Assembly: GCF_003050935.1 (NCBI RefSeq)
Contig: NZ_QAOX01000005.1
Location: forward strand, 62,001 to 126,000
Origin: Luteibacter sp. OK325
GTDB taxonomy: Bacteria; Pseudomonadota; Gammaproteobacteria; Xanthomonadales; Rhodanobacteraceae
Reading direction: 5' to 3'
DNA: 64,000 nucleotides
Shown: positions 52,801-61,647 of the stretch, one piece after another
How the letters are laid out: each line of letters begins with the position of its first letter
Numbering within the stretch: position 1 is the stretch's first letter
Made by a program: the position numbers and the translations under genes
Notes under the pieces: generated by a model
Seen by the model: only the letters and a program-made list of their open reading frames with translations
What the model was told of the DNA's origin: nothing
The model's database searches: none

Positions 52801-55800
52801 GGAGAGCGTGGCGGCCGAAGTCATCGAGCCGTCGTATACCTTGTTGACGCCGGTAGCCACCACCGTGATGGACTTGGCCGCGATGTCGGCCTGGAGATTC
52901 GAAGGCTGGACGAGGTTGTAGTTGCCGGCGTCCGTACCGTCGATGCCCATCGCCGTCGTGACGGTCTTCTTCGTGCCGACATTCTTCGTGTCGAAGGTGC
53001 CGGTCGCGTCGTTGGTGAGGTCCACCGTGTCGCCGGTCAACACGCCGCCAAGCGTCGACCCATGGAGGCCTGCAACCGTGTTTCCGTCGTAGGGCTTGTC
53101 CTCGGCCACTGTCCCGGTGACGTTCAGGGTCGCCTTGGTGACAATGTAGTTGTCAGTACCGCCCACCAGGGTGTAATTGCTGGCCAGGCCGCCCGGCGCA
53201 TCGGAAAGGGCGAGCGTATCCAGGCCGAAGCCCGCGCTGTTCTTGTAGGTACCGACGTTCTTGCTCGACAGCAAGCCGGACCCGCCCAGTGAAAGCGATT
53301 CACCCGCCACCACGTTACCGAGGACCAACGAGCCGGCGTCGGCAGCCTTCGTCGTGTCGTAGACGCGCGTGCCGCTCAGGTTGACGATCCGCGGCGTGAT
53401 GTTCGCCGTGGTCGTCGCCGTATCGGTGGATAGGACATAGTTGCCTGCATCGGCTCCGCCGGACACGGTGATCCCACCCACAGTGACCGTGCGCCCGTTA
53501 GCAACGTCCTTGCCGTCGAACTGGCTGGAGGTGCTGGCGAAGGTGACCGTGTCGCCGCCATATACGCCGGAAGACGCCAGCGTCGTGCCGGCATTCGTCG
53601 TCCCGTCGTACTGCCTGTTCTGAGCGGTGGCAGAGGGGGCGATCGTCTTCGGCGTAATGTTGGCCGTCACACCGGTCGGCTGTACGAGCACATAGTTGCC
53701 GATGTCGCCACCGTCGATGGTCATCGAGGTAGTGACCGTCTTCGGACTGCCGACGGCATTGACGTTCTTGTCGCTGAACTGACCGAGTGCATCATTAGCC
53801 AGCGTCACGGCGTCGCCGGCGAAGACGCCGTTGAGCGTCGATCCCGAGAGGTGCGCCGCCGTTGTGTGATCGTAGATCTTGTCGTCGGCAACGGTTCCGC
53901 TCACCGTCAGCGTGGCGGGGGTGATCGTCACCCAGTCGACGCCGCCGACCAGTGTGTAGTTGCTGGCCAGACCGCCGCTACCGCCGTTGGCGAGCGCGAG
54001 GCTGCCCATGGCGAAGAAATCCTTCTCCTCGCCCACGTTCTTGTCGACCAGCGTGCCGCTGCCCGTAACGCCGAGCGTCTCGCCGTTCACACCCTGCAGG
54101 ACGCCGAACAGCGAGCTGTTGGCCGTTGCGGTGCCGTCGTAGACGCGCGTACCGGTAAGGTCGATCACCTTCGACTGGATCACGCCGTTACTGCCGGCGC
54201 CCGTGGTCGGCAGGATGTAGTTGGAAAGATCGGTCCCTGCGTTCGCGACGAAGTCCGAGGTCACCAGGGTGGACGCGACGCCCAGGCCGGTGCCGACGTT
54301 CTTGGTGAGGTAGTTGGCGGTCGCCGATTGCGGAATGGAGGCGCCCTGGATACCGACGAAACCCTGCAGGTCGTAGTCGGACGCAATCAGCGTGGCCGAA
54401 TCGGTACCATCGTAGACCTTGGTCGGGCTGCCGGTGATTACCGCTGTGAGCTGCTTGGGATTGATCGTCGCGGTCAGGCCGGCCGGCTGCTGGAGCTCGT
54501 AGTTCCCCGAGCTGCCGCCATTCAGGCCAAAGCCGCTGATGGCGACGCCGAGGTTGTCGCCAGCATTGGCCGTACCGAACCGGCCCGATGCACCACCTCC
54601 GTCGAATCCCACCGTATCACCGGCGAAGACGCCATTGAGCGCTGCATTACCCGCAATGGTGAGCGTTGCGGTGGTATTGCCGTCGTACGTCTTGTCGTTC
54701 GCGGTCACGCCACTCAACGTCAGCGTAGCCTGGGTGATATTGGCGATCAGGCCGGCGACCGGCTGCAGGATGTAGTTGGCCGCCGCACTGCCGGTGATTC
54801 CGAAGCCGGCCGCCGTCACGGTCAAGCCGTTGCCGACATTGGCCTGGCTGAAGTTGGCGCTCACGCCAGCCAGGTTCAGAGCCACCTTGCTGGCACTGCC
54901 CGCATCTGTGTCTACCAGCCCGGCGAGGCCGGCCCTGGACAGGTTGAGCGTATCGGCCGTGGTGGCGTTGTAGCTCCTGTTCGTGGCGAACACGCCCGTG
55001 ACGAAGAGCGGTGCCTGGTTGATCGTGCCGGAGCCCGTGGCGGTGAGATCGACGTTGTAGTTGGAAAGCAGTGTGCTGCCGCCGAGTACGTAGTTGCCTG
55101 GCGTCAGTGTCGCGGTGATGGCGCGTCCGTTGGCCGTGCTCGCGTTCGCACTGTCGTAGCTGGCGGTAGCGCTGGGATTGATCGTGCCACTCTCGCCCGA
55201 CACCCAGCCGCTGACATTGAAATTGCCTGATCCCAGCGCCGCATTGGTGCTGCCGTTATACGTCTTGGTCGGATTGCCGACGATCGACACCGTCAGCTGA
55301 GCCGGCGTGATATTGCCAATGCCCAGCACCGGCGTATTGATCGCGTAGTTCGACAGGATGGTGCTGCCACCGGGGGTCAGGTCGGCCGTGGAAAGCCCGG
55401 CCGACAACGCGAGATCCGTTCCGACGTTCTTCTGGCCAAACGTGCCGATGATCGAGTGCGAGACCACGCCGCTGTCGGTACCGACCCACCCGCTCAGCGT
55501 GAAGTTGTTCGGCATCAAACTGATGTTCAAGCTGCCGTCGTAGATCTTGCTGGCATTGACGATGCCGACGCCGAGCGTGATCAAGCCGCCGGTCAACGGT
55601 GCCGGCGTGATCGAGCCCGAGCCGAGATAGCTGGTCGGCAGAAGGTAATTGCTCAACAGCGTGCCACTACCGGCCGTGAAGTCGGTGCCGGGCAGCGCGC
55701 CCGCACTGGCGCCGCGTGCGCCAGCGTTCGGGTTGTCATACTGACCGGGCACGGTGCCGCTGAAACTGGCACCGATGCTCTGGCCTGACAGCAGGCCGAG

Positions 55801-58800
55801 CAGTTGCAGGTTCGATGCACTCAGTGCGGCATCCGTGGTGCCGTCGAACACCTTGGTCGGGTTACCGACGATCTGGCCCGTCAGCTGTAGCGGATTGATC
55901 ACGCCCAGGCCAAAGCCGGTCACCGTCGGCGCAAACGTGTAGTTGGACATCGAGGTGCCGCCGGCCGGCACGAAGTCGGAGGGCTGGAGAGCCGCCGTGA
56001 CATCGATGCCACTGCCTGCGTTGGCAGTCGCGTAGGTTGCCGAACTCTGGCCCACCGTCGCGCTTTGGCCGGCGACAAAGCCACCGAGCGTGAAGTTGCC
56101 GCCGTTCAGGGTGACGGCATTGGTGCCGTCATAGGTCTTGGTTGGATTGCCGATCATGCCGATGGTCAGCAGGCGCGGCGTGATGTCCGCCGTAAGCACT
56201 GGCGCGGCGAGCATATAGTTTCCGGCAGCCGAACCGGTGAGACCGAAGCCGCTGGCGGTCACGGCGAGTCCGCTGCCCACGTCGGTCTGGCCGAACAGGG
56301 CTGTCACGCCTGACGCTGTGAGCGTGACATCGTCGCTGCCCACCTTGCCGGTCAGCGCATTGCCGGTGTCGCCGATGGTGAGCGTGCCATTCTTCGTGTT
56401 GTCGTAGATCTTGTTGTTGGCGGTGACCGTGGCCGGGTTGATGGTCAGTGTCTTTGGCGTGATGTTGGCGCTCAAGCCGGTCGGGGCTTGCAGCACGTAA
56501 TTGCTCGCCTTGCCACCGGTCAACGCATAACCACTGATCGCCACGCCGATGCCGTTGGCCACGTTGGCATCGGCGAACGTGCCGACGATGCCGGTGGTGA
56601 CGAGCGCCACCTGCCCCGAGTCGGGCTGGATCACGCCGAACAGTTTGGCGCCGCCGGTGAGAATGGCGTCGTTCGCGTTGCCGTCGTAGATCTTGTTGCT
56701 GGCCAACAGACCGCTGATCAACAGCGGCGCCTGGTTGATCGTGCCCATGCCGGTCGCTGCGGTCGGCAGGAGGTAGTTGGCCAGGCTGGTGCCGGCGCCT
56801 GCCGTGAAGTTGGTCACCGAGAACGTAGCATTGAGTGCCACGCTGCCGGCGTCGGACCCGGCGTAGGCGATGGAGCTCGGCTGTTTCACCGTGGCGCTCT
56901 GGCCGCCGACGAAGCCATCGATCTGGTAGTTGCCCGAGCCCAGCGTTGCCGTGGCGGTGCCGTCGTAGGTCTTGGTCGGATTGCCGATGATCTGTGCGGT
57001 CAGCGGTGCGGGTGTGATCTGGCCAACCCTGGCGCTCACCGGGGAGCCGCCCAGGGCATAGCCGAACACCGGAATCGTCCCGGCGGCATCCCTGATGCTG
57101 AAGTTGTCGATCGTTCCCGGCGAGGTGACACGTATGTTCGAGGCCGCGTTCACGGTAGCGTACGTGCCACCGGTGGCACCGATGATCGTGTCGCCGTCGG
57201 TCAGGCCAGTCGTGGTGAGGTTCGCACCCGTGAAGTTGGCTGAGTTCGTGCTGTCGTAGACCTTGCTGACTGAACCAGTCAGGCCCGTAACGGTCAACGT
57301 CGGAGCGAGCTTGTAGAGGAAGCCGTTGCCTGCACCCAGCGGCGTGGCCCCGGCATTGGCCGCGTACTGCATGAACTGCGGGGCAAGACCACCGCGCGTA
57401 TCCAGCGTCGGATCCGACGAGTAGACCAGCCATTTGCCCAACGCCGAATTCAGCGCAGCCGACCCGGCATGGTTTATGAAGTTGTTTGCCGCGGTGAGCG
57501 TCACGCCGGCACCACCGGCGATCGTGCCGCCGGCTGCGAGAGTGATATTGCCGCGGTTGGCCGTGAGTACGACGCCGCCTGCGCCCGAGATCGGCGCATT
57601 GACGTTGATGCCGCGATACGCGTCGAGCGTGAGTGTCGCCGCCGCGCTGTTCCACGTGATGGCCGAATTAACGTTGATGTCGCCCACGCCGGAGGCGTTC
57701 TGCACGCCCTGCCCGGTGGCATCCGTTGCGGTGGTGATTTCGGTGACACTGGTGCCGCCGTTGAGCGTGGTCGAGATGGTCGCTGCAGCGGTCGCGTCGA
57801 TCGTCAGGTCATACGGATCCACCAACCACGTACCGGCCTTACCCTTCGGCGCGCTGGCATTGATCGACGCCGCGCCGATATGCGCGAACGCTGCCGAGGT
57901 TTCGATGCTGCCACCGTTGCCGCCGTTCGGCGCGCTGGCGTCCAGTGTGCCTTCCACGTTCACGTGGCCCGCCTGCATGCCGCCGAGCAGCACGATCTGG
58001 CCGTTGTGGTTTTCCACCGTCTGCGCACGGACGACGCCGGTGTTGTTGACCGTGCTGGCCAGCAGCGAATCCGCTGCGCCTGCTGTCATTAGCACGCGGC
58101 CGCCATCGGCCTGCACCAACTGGCGGTTCTCGACGAGGTTGTCCAGGGTGCTGCGGTCCACCTGCAGGTGAAGGAGCTGGCTGCCGTCGAAAGTCAGCGT
58201 GACAGCGCTGCCTCCGCCCATGGCGACCGTACCGAGCTGCGCACTGATCGTGCCCTGGTTCGACACTGTGTTGCCGAGCAGGGCCACGTAGCCGCCGTTG
58301 GCCGCACGGATGGAACCCTTGTTGACCACGCTTCCCTTGCCGTTACCACTGAAGCTGCGCGTATCCGACGAGAGCGAGCTATCCGACGTGTCCAGCGTGG
58401 AGGCGACCAGCCCGCCCACGTTCACCTGTGCACCTTGTCCGAACAGCACGCCGTTCGGATTGATCAGCCAGACCTGGCCGTTGGCGTTGAGGTGGCCGTA
58501 GATCCCCGACGCGCTGTTGCCCAGAATGCGGTTGACCGCGATCGCATCCCTGCCCGGCTGCACGAAGTTCACCGTTTCGTTCGGCGCGATGTCGAAGGTC
58601 TGCCAGTTCAGCGAGAGATGCTGGCTGCCCTGGTTGATCGTGGTGGTCGCGCCGTTCTGGTGAATCGCACCGCTACCGGAAACGATCTGACCGCCGGTCT
58701 GTCCGGCATGCGCGGCACCCGCGGCGCTGAGCGCCAGCGCGATGGCCAACGCGATCGAAGCGGCATGAGGGTTCTTCGATGTCGATGCGGAACGTGCCGC

Positions 58801-58884
58801 CGGACGGCTATTGCGAGCAAGTTCGCTGGCAGCGACCCACTGCGACGTGACGGCATTCCAGCACAGGCGATAGATACGATTCAT
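49834..58884 (-). CDS. TpsA haemagglutinin-like exoprotein with YDG repeats
   Basis: A very large secreted protein of about 3016 residues. It starts with an extended signal region (MNRIYRLCWNAVTSQWVAAS) and a signal-peptide core ending AGAAHA at residue 60. The TPS secretion domain follows (LNWQTFDIAPNETVNF, with N-R-I-L-G and N-P-N-G-V-L-F near 119-148). From about residue 540 to 2960 there are roughly 27 YDG/MBG-type repeats, each opening with a K/R-x-Y-D-G/x-x-T signature and ending in a glycine-rich strand. The start at 58884 is the ESPR ATG. It lacks a C-terminal enzymatic or toxin domain. TpsB follows 54 bp downstream. Confidence 0.95.
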   Translation of the reverse strand: MNRIYRLCWNAVTSQWVAASELARNSRPAARSASTSKNPHAASIALAIALALSAAGAAHAGQTGGQIVSGSGAIHQNGATTTINQGSQHLSLNWQTFDIAPNETVNFVQPGRDAIAVNRILGNSASGIYGHLNANGQVWLINPNGVLFGQGAQVNVGGLVASTLDTSDSSLSSDTRSFSGNGKGSVVNKGSIRAANGGYVALLGNTVSNQGTISAQLGTVAMGGGSAVTLTFDGSQLLHLQVDRSTLDNLVENRQLVQADGGRVLMTAGAADSLLASTVNNTGVVRAQTVENHNGQIVLLGGMQAGHVNVEGTLDASAPNGGNGGSIETSAAFAHIGAASINASAPKGKAGTWLVDPYDLTIDATAAATISTTLNGGTSVTEITTATDATGQGVQNASGVGDINVNSAITWNSAAATLTLDAYRGINVNAPISGAGGVVLTANRGNITLAAGGTIAGGAGVTLTAANNFINHAGSAALNSALGKWLVYSSDPTLDTRGGLAPQFMQYAANAGATPLGAGNGFLYKLAPTLTVTGLTGSVSKVYDSTNSANFTGANLTTTGLTDGDTIIGATGGTYATVNAASNIRVTSPGTIDNFSIRDAAGTIPVFGYALGGSPVSARVGQITPAPLTAQIIGNPTKTYDGTATATLGSGNYQIDGFVGGQSATVKQPSSIAYAGSDAGSVALNATFSVTNFTAGAGTSLANYLLPTAATGMGTINQAPLLISGLLASNKIYDGNANDAILTGGAKLFGVIQPDSGQVALVTTGIVGTFADANVANGIGVAISGYALTGGKASNYVLQAPTGLSANITPKTLTINPATVTANNKIYDNTKNGTLTIGDTGNALTGKVGSDDVTLTASGVTALFGQTDVGSGLAVTASGFGLTGSAAGNYMLAAPVLTADITPRLLTIGMIGNPTKTYDGTNAVTLNGGNFTLGGFVAGQSATVGQSSATYATANAGSGIDVTAALQPSDFVPAGGTSMSNYTFAPTVTGFGLGVINPLQLTGQIVGNPTKVFDGTTDAALSASNLQLLGLLSGQSIGASFSGTVPGQYDNPNAGARGASAGALPGTDFTAGSGTLLSNYLLPTSYLGSGSITPAPLTGGLITLGVGIVNASKIYDGSLNISLMPNNFTLSGWVGTDSGVVSHSIIGTFGQKNVGTDLALSAGLSTADLTPGGSTILSNYAINTPVLGIGNITPAQLTVSIVGNPTKTYNGSTNAALGSGNFNVSGWVSGESGTINPSATASYDSANASTANGRAITATLTPGNYVLGGSTLLSNYNVDLTATGSGTINQAPLFVTGVFATNRSYNATTADTLNLSRAGLAGLVDTDAGSASKVALNLAGVSANFSQANVGNGLTVTAAGFGITGSAAANYILQPVAGLIANITQATLTLSGVTANDKTYDGNTTATLTIAGNAALNGVFAGDTVGFDGGGASGRFGTANAGDNLGVAISGFGLNGGSSGNYELQQPAGLTATINPKQLTAVITGSPTKVYDGTDSATLIASDYDLQGFVGIQGASIPQSATANYLTKNVGTGLGVASTLVTSDFVANAGTDLSNYILPTTGAGSNGVIQSKVIDLTGTRVYDGTATANSSLFGVLQGVNGETLGVTGSGTLVDKNVGEEKDFFAMGSLALANGGSGGLASNYTLVGGVDWVTITPATLTVSGTVADDKIYDHTTAAHLSGSTLNGVFAGDAVTLANDALGQFSDKNVNAVGSPKTVTTSMTIDGGDIGNYVLVQPTGVTANITPKTIAPSATAQNRQYDGTTNAGTTLASSGVYGGDTVTFASTSSQFDGKDVANGRTVTVGGITVSGGADAGNYVLSTDTATTTANITPRIVNLSGTRVYDTTKAADAGSLVLGNVVAGESLSLGGSGLLSSKNVGTYKNSAGFGLDTLALSDAPGGLASNYTLVGGTDNYIVTKATLNVTGTVAEDKPYDGNTVAGLHGSTLGGVLTGDTVDLTNDATGTFDTKNVGTKKTVTTAMGIDGTDAGNYNLVQPSNLQADIAAKSITVVATGVNKVYDGSMTSAATLSGDIVVGDQVTFNFTTNTFDTKDVGTGKDVTVDGITSSGTDASNYILINGTAHTTAAITPFIINLSGTRTYDATAGAAAALFGTSGVVNGANGETLTLSGSGTTASKNVATYHRAADGTGNFDLNTLALTGNAGASAGNYSLVGGVDSFTITPFALTVDADGIDKVYNANTAAAVALSSLGIFHGDTIDFAAGTATFDNKNVGQNKPISIAGITASGADAGNYTWNATASAVANVTALAISGSILADDRVYDQTTGVVTHGSLIGVLAGDNLVYTSTTGSFGDKNVDSNKTVTVSGVVGGTDLNNYIVTSNTATTASITPATIVVTTTAPNKVYDGNTSASATLSAAGIITGDDVTFTGGPSDFSDANAATGKTVTTVGIAGAGLDARNYVWNTTATTFANITPYVISLHGSREYDGSATIAASVFASDSQVAGLNGDTLTLSGAGSVSDRNVGTAKTLTSLGTLGLQGNGTTLSSNYTLVGGTDDATITPKQIVVDATGSNKVYDGTTVAAAGLGSTGVVGLDQIVFTGADANYSDKNVANGKTITVDGITASGADAGNYQFNQTAFTTGNITPLGIAGNIIAGSKTYDGTTTAQTSGTLAGVLAGDQLGVSTSGNFADKNAGNGKTVNVAGVLTGADAGNYTLTTNATTAADVYKVVLNLDGTRVYDASTVASAGMFGSAGVIAGVAGESLILSGQGVLASKIVATDRPLAGLGSLALNDDGAGLAANYTLVGGNHIATVTPLGINAGISADDKVYDGNTGAITHGVLTGVLGGDQVTLATNGTFVDKNAANGKTVNVDGTIAGGDAGNYTLTFNPTTTASITKRPVVVDAQGIDKFFDGNASDRATLSSSGILPGDVIAFGAASALFGDPAVGRAKPVSVTGIYAMGADAGNYAFNASAETTASINQSASQGASAIVLAQIDGVLGPDLIATPYGAASNVTVGPFSGNHKKTRQPIEKNVQRADFVPGLSLQVVDGGVRLPADAMQ

Positions 58885-59023
58885 TCGAGCAACCTTCGGT
58901 CGTGGGCGCATGCATAGGCAGAGGCGTCCCCAGCGTTAGCCGAGACGTGGTAGTTGCTTGGGCCCCCCTGCGGGCCGCGCTGGGCCGTTTCGGCGCCTGC
59001 GCGTTTGCGGCATGTTAGTCGAT

Positions 59024-59045
59024 AAGTGTGAAGTGCATCACATTT
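59024..59045. promoter_or_regulatory. CRP/Clp-type operator before TPS operon
   Basis: A perfect core TGTGA-N6-TCACA at 59027-59042 sits in an extended half-palindrome (AAG...TTT). It is about 140 bp upstream of the TpsA start. Xanthomonadales have the CRP-like regulator Clp, which uses such sites; that Clp binds here is inferred. Confidence 0.6.
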
Positions 59046-59114
59046 AAGTTGTGAAGACGGTCGCGCTTTGCTCGTTTGACCCGGATAAAATTGGTCAGGT
59101 CCTGGCCAGCAGGC

Positions 59115-60020
59115 TCACGGAGGCGATGCCAGTTCCACGCAGAAGTCCACGAACGCGCGAACCTTGGGCGGGGAGTTCTTGCGCGACGGGTAGAAGGCGT
59201 ACAGGGGAAAGCGCTCCTCGGCCCAGTCGGGGAACAGTTCGACCAACCGTCCGTCGGCCAGGGCATCCTGCACGCTCACCGCCAGCACCTGCGCAATCCC
59301 TGCCCCGGCGATGCACACGGCGAACATGATTCCCGAGTCCGTGACCAGGAGCGGCCCGGTGGTTTCGACCGGTACGACCTTGCCCTTACGGTGAAACTCC
59401 CATTCGAATGGACGACGGGTAACCGGGTCGCGGAACTGGATGCACCGATGATTGACGAGGTCCTTCGGTGTCGCCGGACGGCCATGGGCGGCGAGATAGG
59501 CCGGCGCCGCGACGGTGAGCACCCGGGTTTCAAGCAGCTTGCGGCCGATCAGTGACGATGACGGAGGCACACCGAAGCGGACGGCTACATCGATGCCATC
59601 GGCGACGAGGTCGCCGAGTTCATCACGGGTGACGATCTCCAGTTCCAGGGCCGGATAACGAGCCAGGAAGGCGGCGAGTTGCGGCGCGATAACCTGGCGG
59701 GCAAACATGGGGTCCAGGCTCACTCGCAGTCGGCCACGTACCGCTTGCGAATCGCCGGCGGCGGCCAGGGCGGCATCTTCGATCCCCGACAACAGCGGAC
59801 CCACCTGCGCATAGAGGCGCTCGCCTTCATCGGTCAGGGTGACCGAGCGGGTGGTCCGATGAAGCAAACGCACGCCGAGTCGTTCTTCCAACCGGCTCAC
59901 CGCGCGACTCACGCCCGATGGCGAAAGCCCCAGGGCGTCGGCTGCGCGCGCGAAGTTGCCGGTCTCGACGACGGAAACCAGAACATTTAGGTTGCCAAGC
60001 AGGCGGCCATCGGAGGACAT
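59115..60020 (-). CDS. LysR family transcriptional regulator
   Basis: A 301-residue LysR regulator with a standard HTH (NFARAADALGLSPSGVSRAV) and a CrgA-like effector domain (IDVAVRFGVPPSSSLIGRKL). The ATG at 60020 is preferred; a GTG nine codons upstream is also in frame. It is divergent from the SDR at 60129 across about 108 bp and probably regulates it. Nothing indicates that it controls the TPS operon behind it. Confidence 0.92.
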   Translation of the reverse strand: MSSDGRLLGNLNVLVSVVETGNFARAADALGLSPSGVSRAVSRLEERLGVRLLHRTTRSVTLTDEGERLYAQVGPLLSGIEDAALAAAGDSQAVRGRLRVSLDPMFARQVIAPQLAAFLARYPALELEIVTRDELGDLVADGIDVAVRFGVPPSSSLIGRKLLETRVLTVAAPAYLAAHGRPATPKDLVNHRCIQFRDPVTRRPFEWEFHRKGKVVPVETTGPLLVTDSGIMFAVCIAGAGIAQVLAVSVQDALADGRLVELFPDWAEERFPLYAFYPSRKNSPPKVRAFVDFCVELASPP

Positions 60021-60128
60021 GAGGGGCGACTCGTGATCGTGAGTCACGAAAGATCTGCCTCGGCGGATATTCCGTCAATAGAGCGAGGCGCTTAGTCTGT
60101 GCACCATCCCTTTCCCACCGAGCCTTCC

Positions 60129-60833
60129 ATGAACGCTTCCCGCGCACCTATCGCCCTCATCCTGGGCGCGAGCCGCGGCCTGGGCCTCGCCCTCGTCGAG
60201 GAATACCTGCACCGCGACTGGCACGTCGTCGCCACCGTGCGCAGTGAGACACCGGCCGCGCTCGCAGCGCTGGCCACCGCTTCGCAAGGACGCCTTCGCA
60301 TCGAGCATGCCGACATTGCGCGGGGCAGCGACATCGACGCGCTGCGCCGCACGCTCGATGGCACCGCCTTCGACCTGGTATTCGTCAACGCCGGGGTGAT
60401 GACCCAGGCACGCGATGCGAACGGCGCCACGATTTCCGACGAAGAGTTCGCCCACGTCATGGCGACCAACGTGCTTGGCCCGATGCGCGTGCTGGAAGCG
60501 TTCGAATCGTTGGTACCACGCTCCGGCACGCTGGGTGTTATGTCGTCCGGGCTCGGTAGCATCGAGAACAACCAGGACGGCGCCTGGACCGTATATCGCG
60601 CCAGCAAGGCGGCGCTTAACCAGATGCTGCGCAGCTTCGCCAATACCCGCCGTGGCGATCCTCGCGCGGTGCTTGCGATCGCTCCCGGTTGGGTGCGCAC
60701 GGACATGGGCGGTGCCGATGCCGCGCTTTCGGTCGAAGAGAGTATCCCGCGCGTGGTCGACGTCATCGAGGCGCACCGCGGCAAGGCGGGCGCGCATTAC
60801 GTCAATTACCAGGGCCAGACCCTGCCCTGGTGA
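60129..60833 (+). CDS. SDR family oxidoreductase
   Basis: A 234-residue SDR with LGASRGLG at the cofactor site, the N-A-G-V motif, and an intact Ser and Y-R-A-S-K catalytic pair. The PGWVRTDMGG loop follows. It starts at 60129 (MNASRAPIALIL); the upstream in-frame ATG adds ten residues. It is probably controlled by the divergent LysR. It converges on copB 4 bp away. Substrate unknown. Confidence 0.9.
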   Translation: MNASRAPIALILGASRGLGLALVEEYLHRDWHVVATVRSETPAALAALATASQGRLRIEHADIARGSDIDALRRTLDGTAFDLVFVNAGVMTQARDANGATISDEEFAHVMATNVLGPMRVLEAFESLVPRSGTLGVMSSGLGSIENNQDGAWTVYRASKAALNQMLRSFANTRRGDPRAVLAIAPGWVRTDMGGADAALSVEESIPRVVDVIEAHRGKAGAHYVNYQGQTLPW

Positions 60834-60837
60834 CCGC

Positions 60838-61647
60838 TCAGAGCCAGATACGGATGCCGGCCACCCAGCGGCGATCGGTGATGCGCCGGCCGTCGTTGCG
60901 TGCGAGACCGGCCGTGGCGCCGGTGAGATGTTCCCAGGACACACCGACATACGGCGCGATGGTGCGGCGGATCTCGTAGCGAAGCCGAAGGCCACCTTCG
61001 ACACTTGAGATACCCGCGCGCAACTCACGCTGCACGTCATCCTTGCCGTACGCGTTGATCTCGATTTCCGGCTGGAGGATCAGTCGCTGGGTAAACAGGA
61101 GTTCGTACTCCGCACGCACGCGTGCGGCGGTACGTCCGCCCTCACCCGCATACGCCGTCGCCTCCAGCTCGAACCAGTACGGCGCGAGACCCTGCACGCC
61201 GAACGCTGCCCAGTTGTGCTTCGGACCTTCACCGATGTCGCGCCGCACGCCCAGTTGAGTATCCCAATAGGTCGCCACGGCGTGGCTCCAGAACAACTCG
61301 ACGTCGCCATCGCGCGGCCGGTTGCCTTCACGCTCGCCTTCGCTGCGCATCCAGAGCTTGTCGCTGTCATTGCCGTACCAGCCCTCGGCCTCCCAGGACT
61401 GGCCGTGGCCACCCTGCCCCGCGAACGACTCCAGGCGGTCCACCAACAGCATGCCGACAGGAGCGGTGTCGTCCATGTCATGCATGGCCATGCCGTGCAT
61501 GCTGCTGGACGGCACGCCATCGGACCAGTCGGGGCTGCGCGCGTCGGCTGGCGCGTTGCCGCCCTGCATGGCGCCCATCTTCATGTCCTGTGCGCCTGCC
61601 GACGCGATGGTACCGAGCGCCAGCAGGGCAAATACGAAGCGCCTCAC
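60838..61647 (-). CDS. copB: Copper resistance protein CopB
   Basis: A 269-residue CopB outer-membrane protein. A signal peptide (FVFALLALGTIASAGA) precedes a short Met/His-rich copper-binding N-terminus (MHGMAMHDMDD), then the CopB barrel domain (WEAEGWYGNDSDKLWMRSEG, PYWFELEATAYAGEGGRTA). The chain ends RIWL. The GTG start at 61647 overlaps the copA stop by 4 bp (GTGA), so the two are translationally coupled. It protects against excess copper in the envelope. Confidence 0.93.
   Translation of the reverse strand: MRRFVFALLALGTIASAGAQDMKMGAMQGGNAPADARSPDWSDGVPSSSMHGMAMHDMDDTAPVGMLLVDRLESFAGQGGHGQSWEAEGWYGNDSDKLWMRSEGEREGNRPRDGDVELFWSHAVATYWDTQLGVRRDIGEGPKHNWAAFGVQGLAPYWFELEATAYAGEGGRTAARVRAEYELLFTQRLILQPEIEINAYGKDDVQRELRAGISSVEGGLRLRYEIRRTIAPYVGVSWEHLTGATAGLARNDGRRITDRRWVAGIRIWL

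Noticed and set aside
51574-55230. Long plus-strand open frames (459 and 572 residues) opposite tpsA
   Set aside because: They lie entirely antisense to the repeat region, have Arg/Ala/Gly-biased shadow composition, and no recognisable domain.
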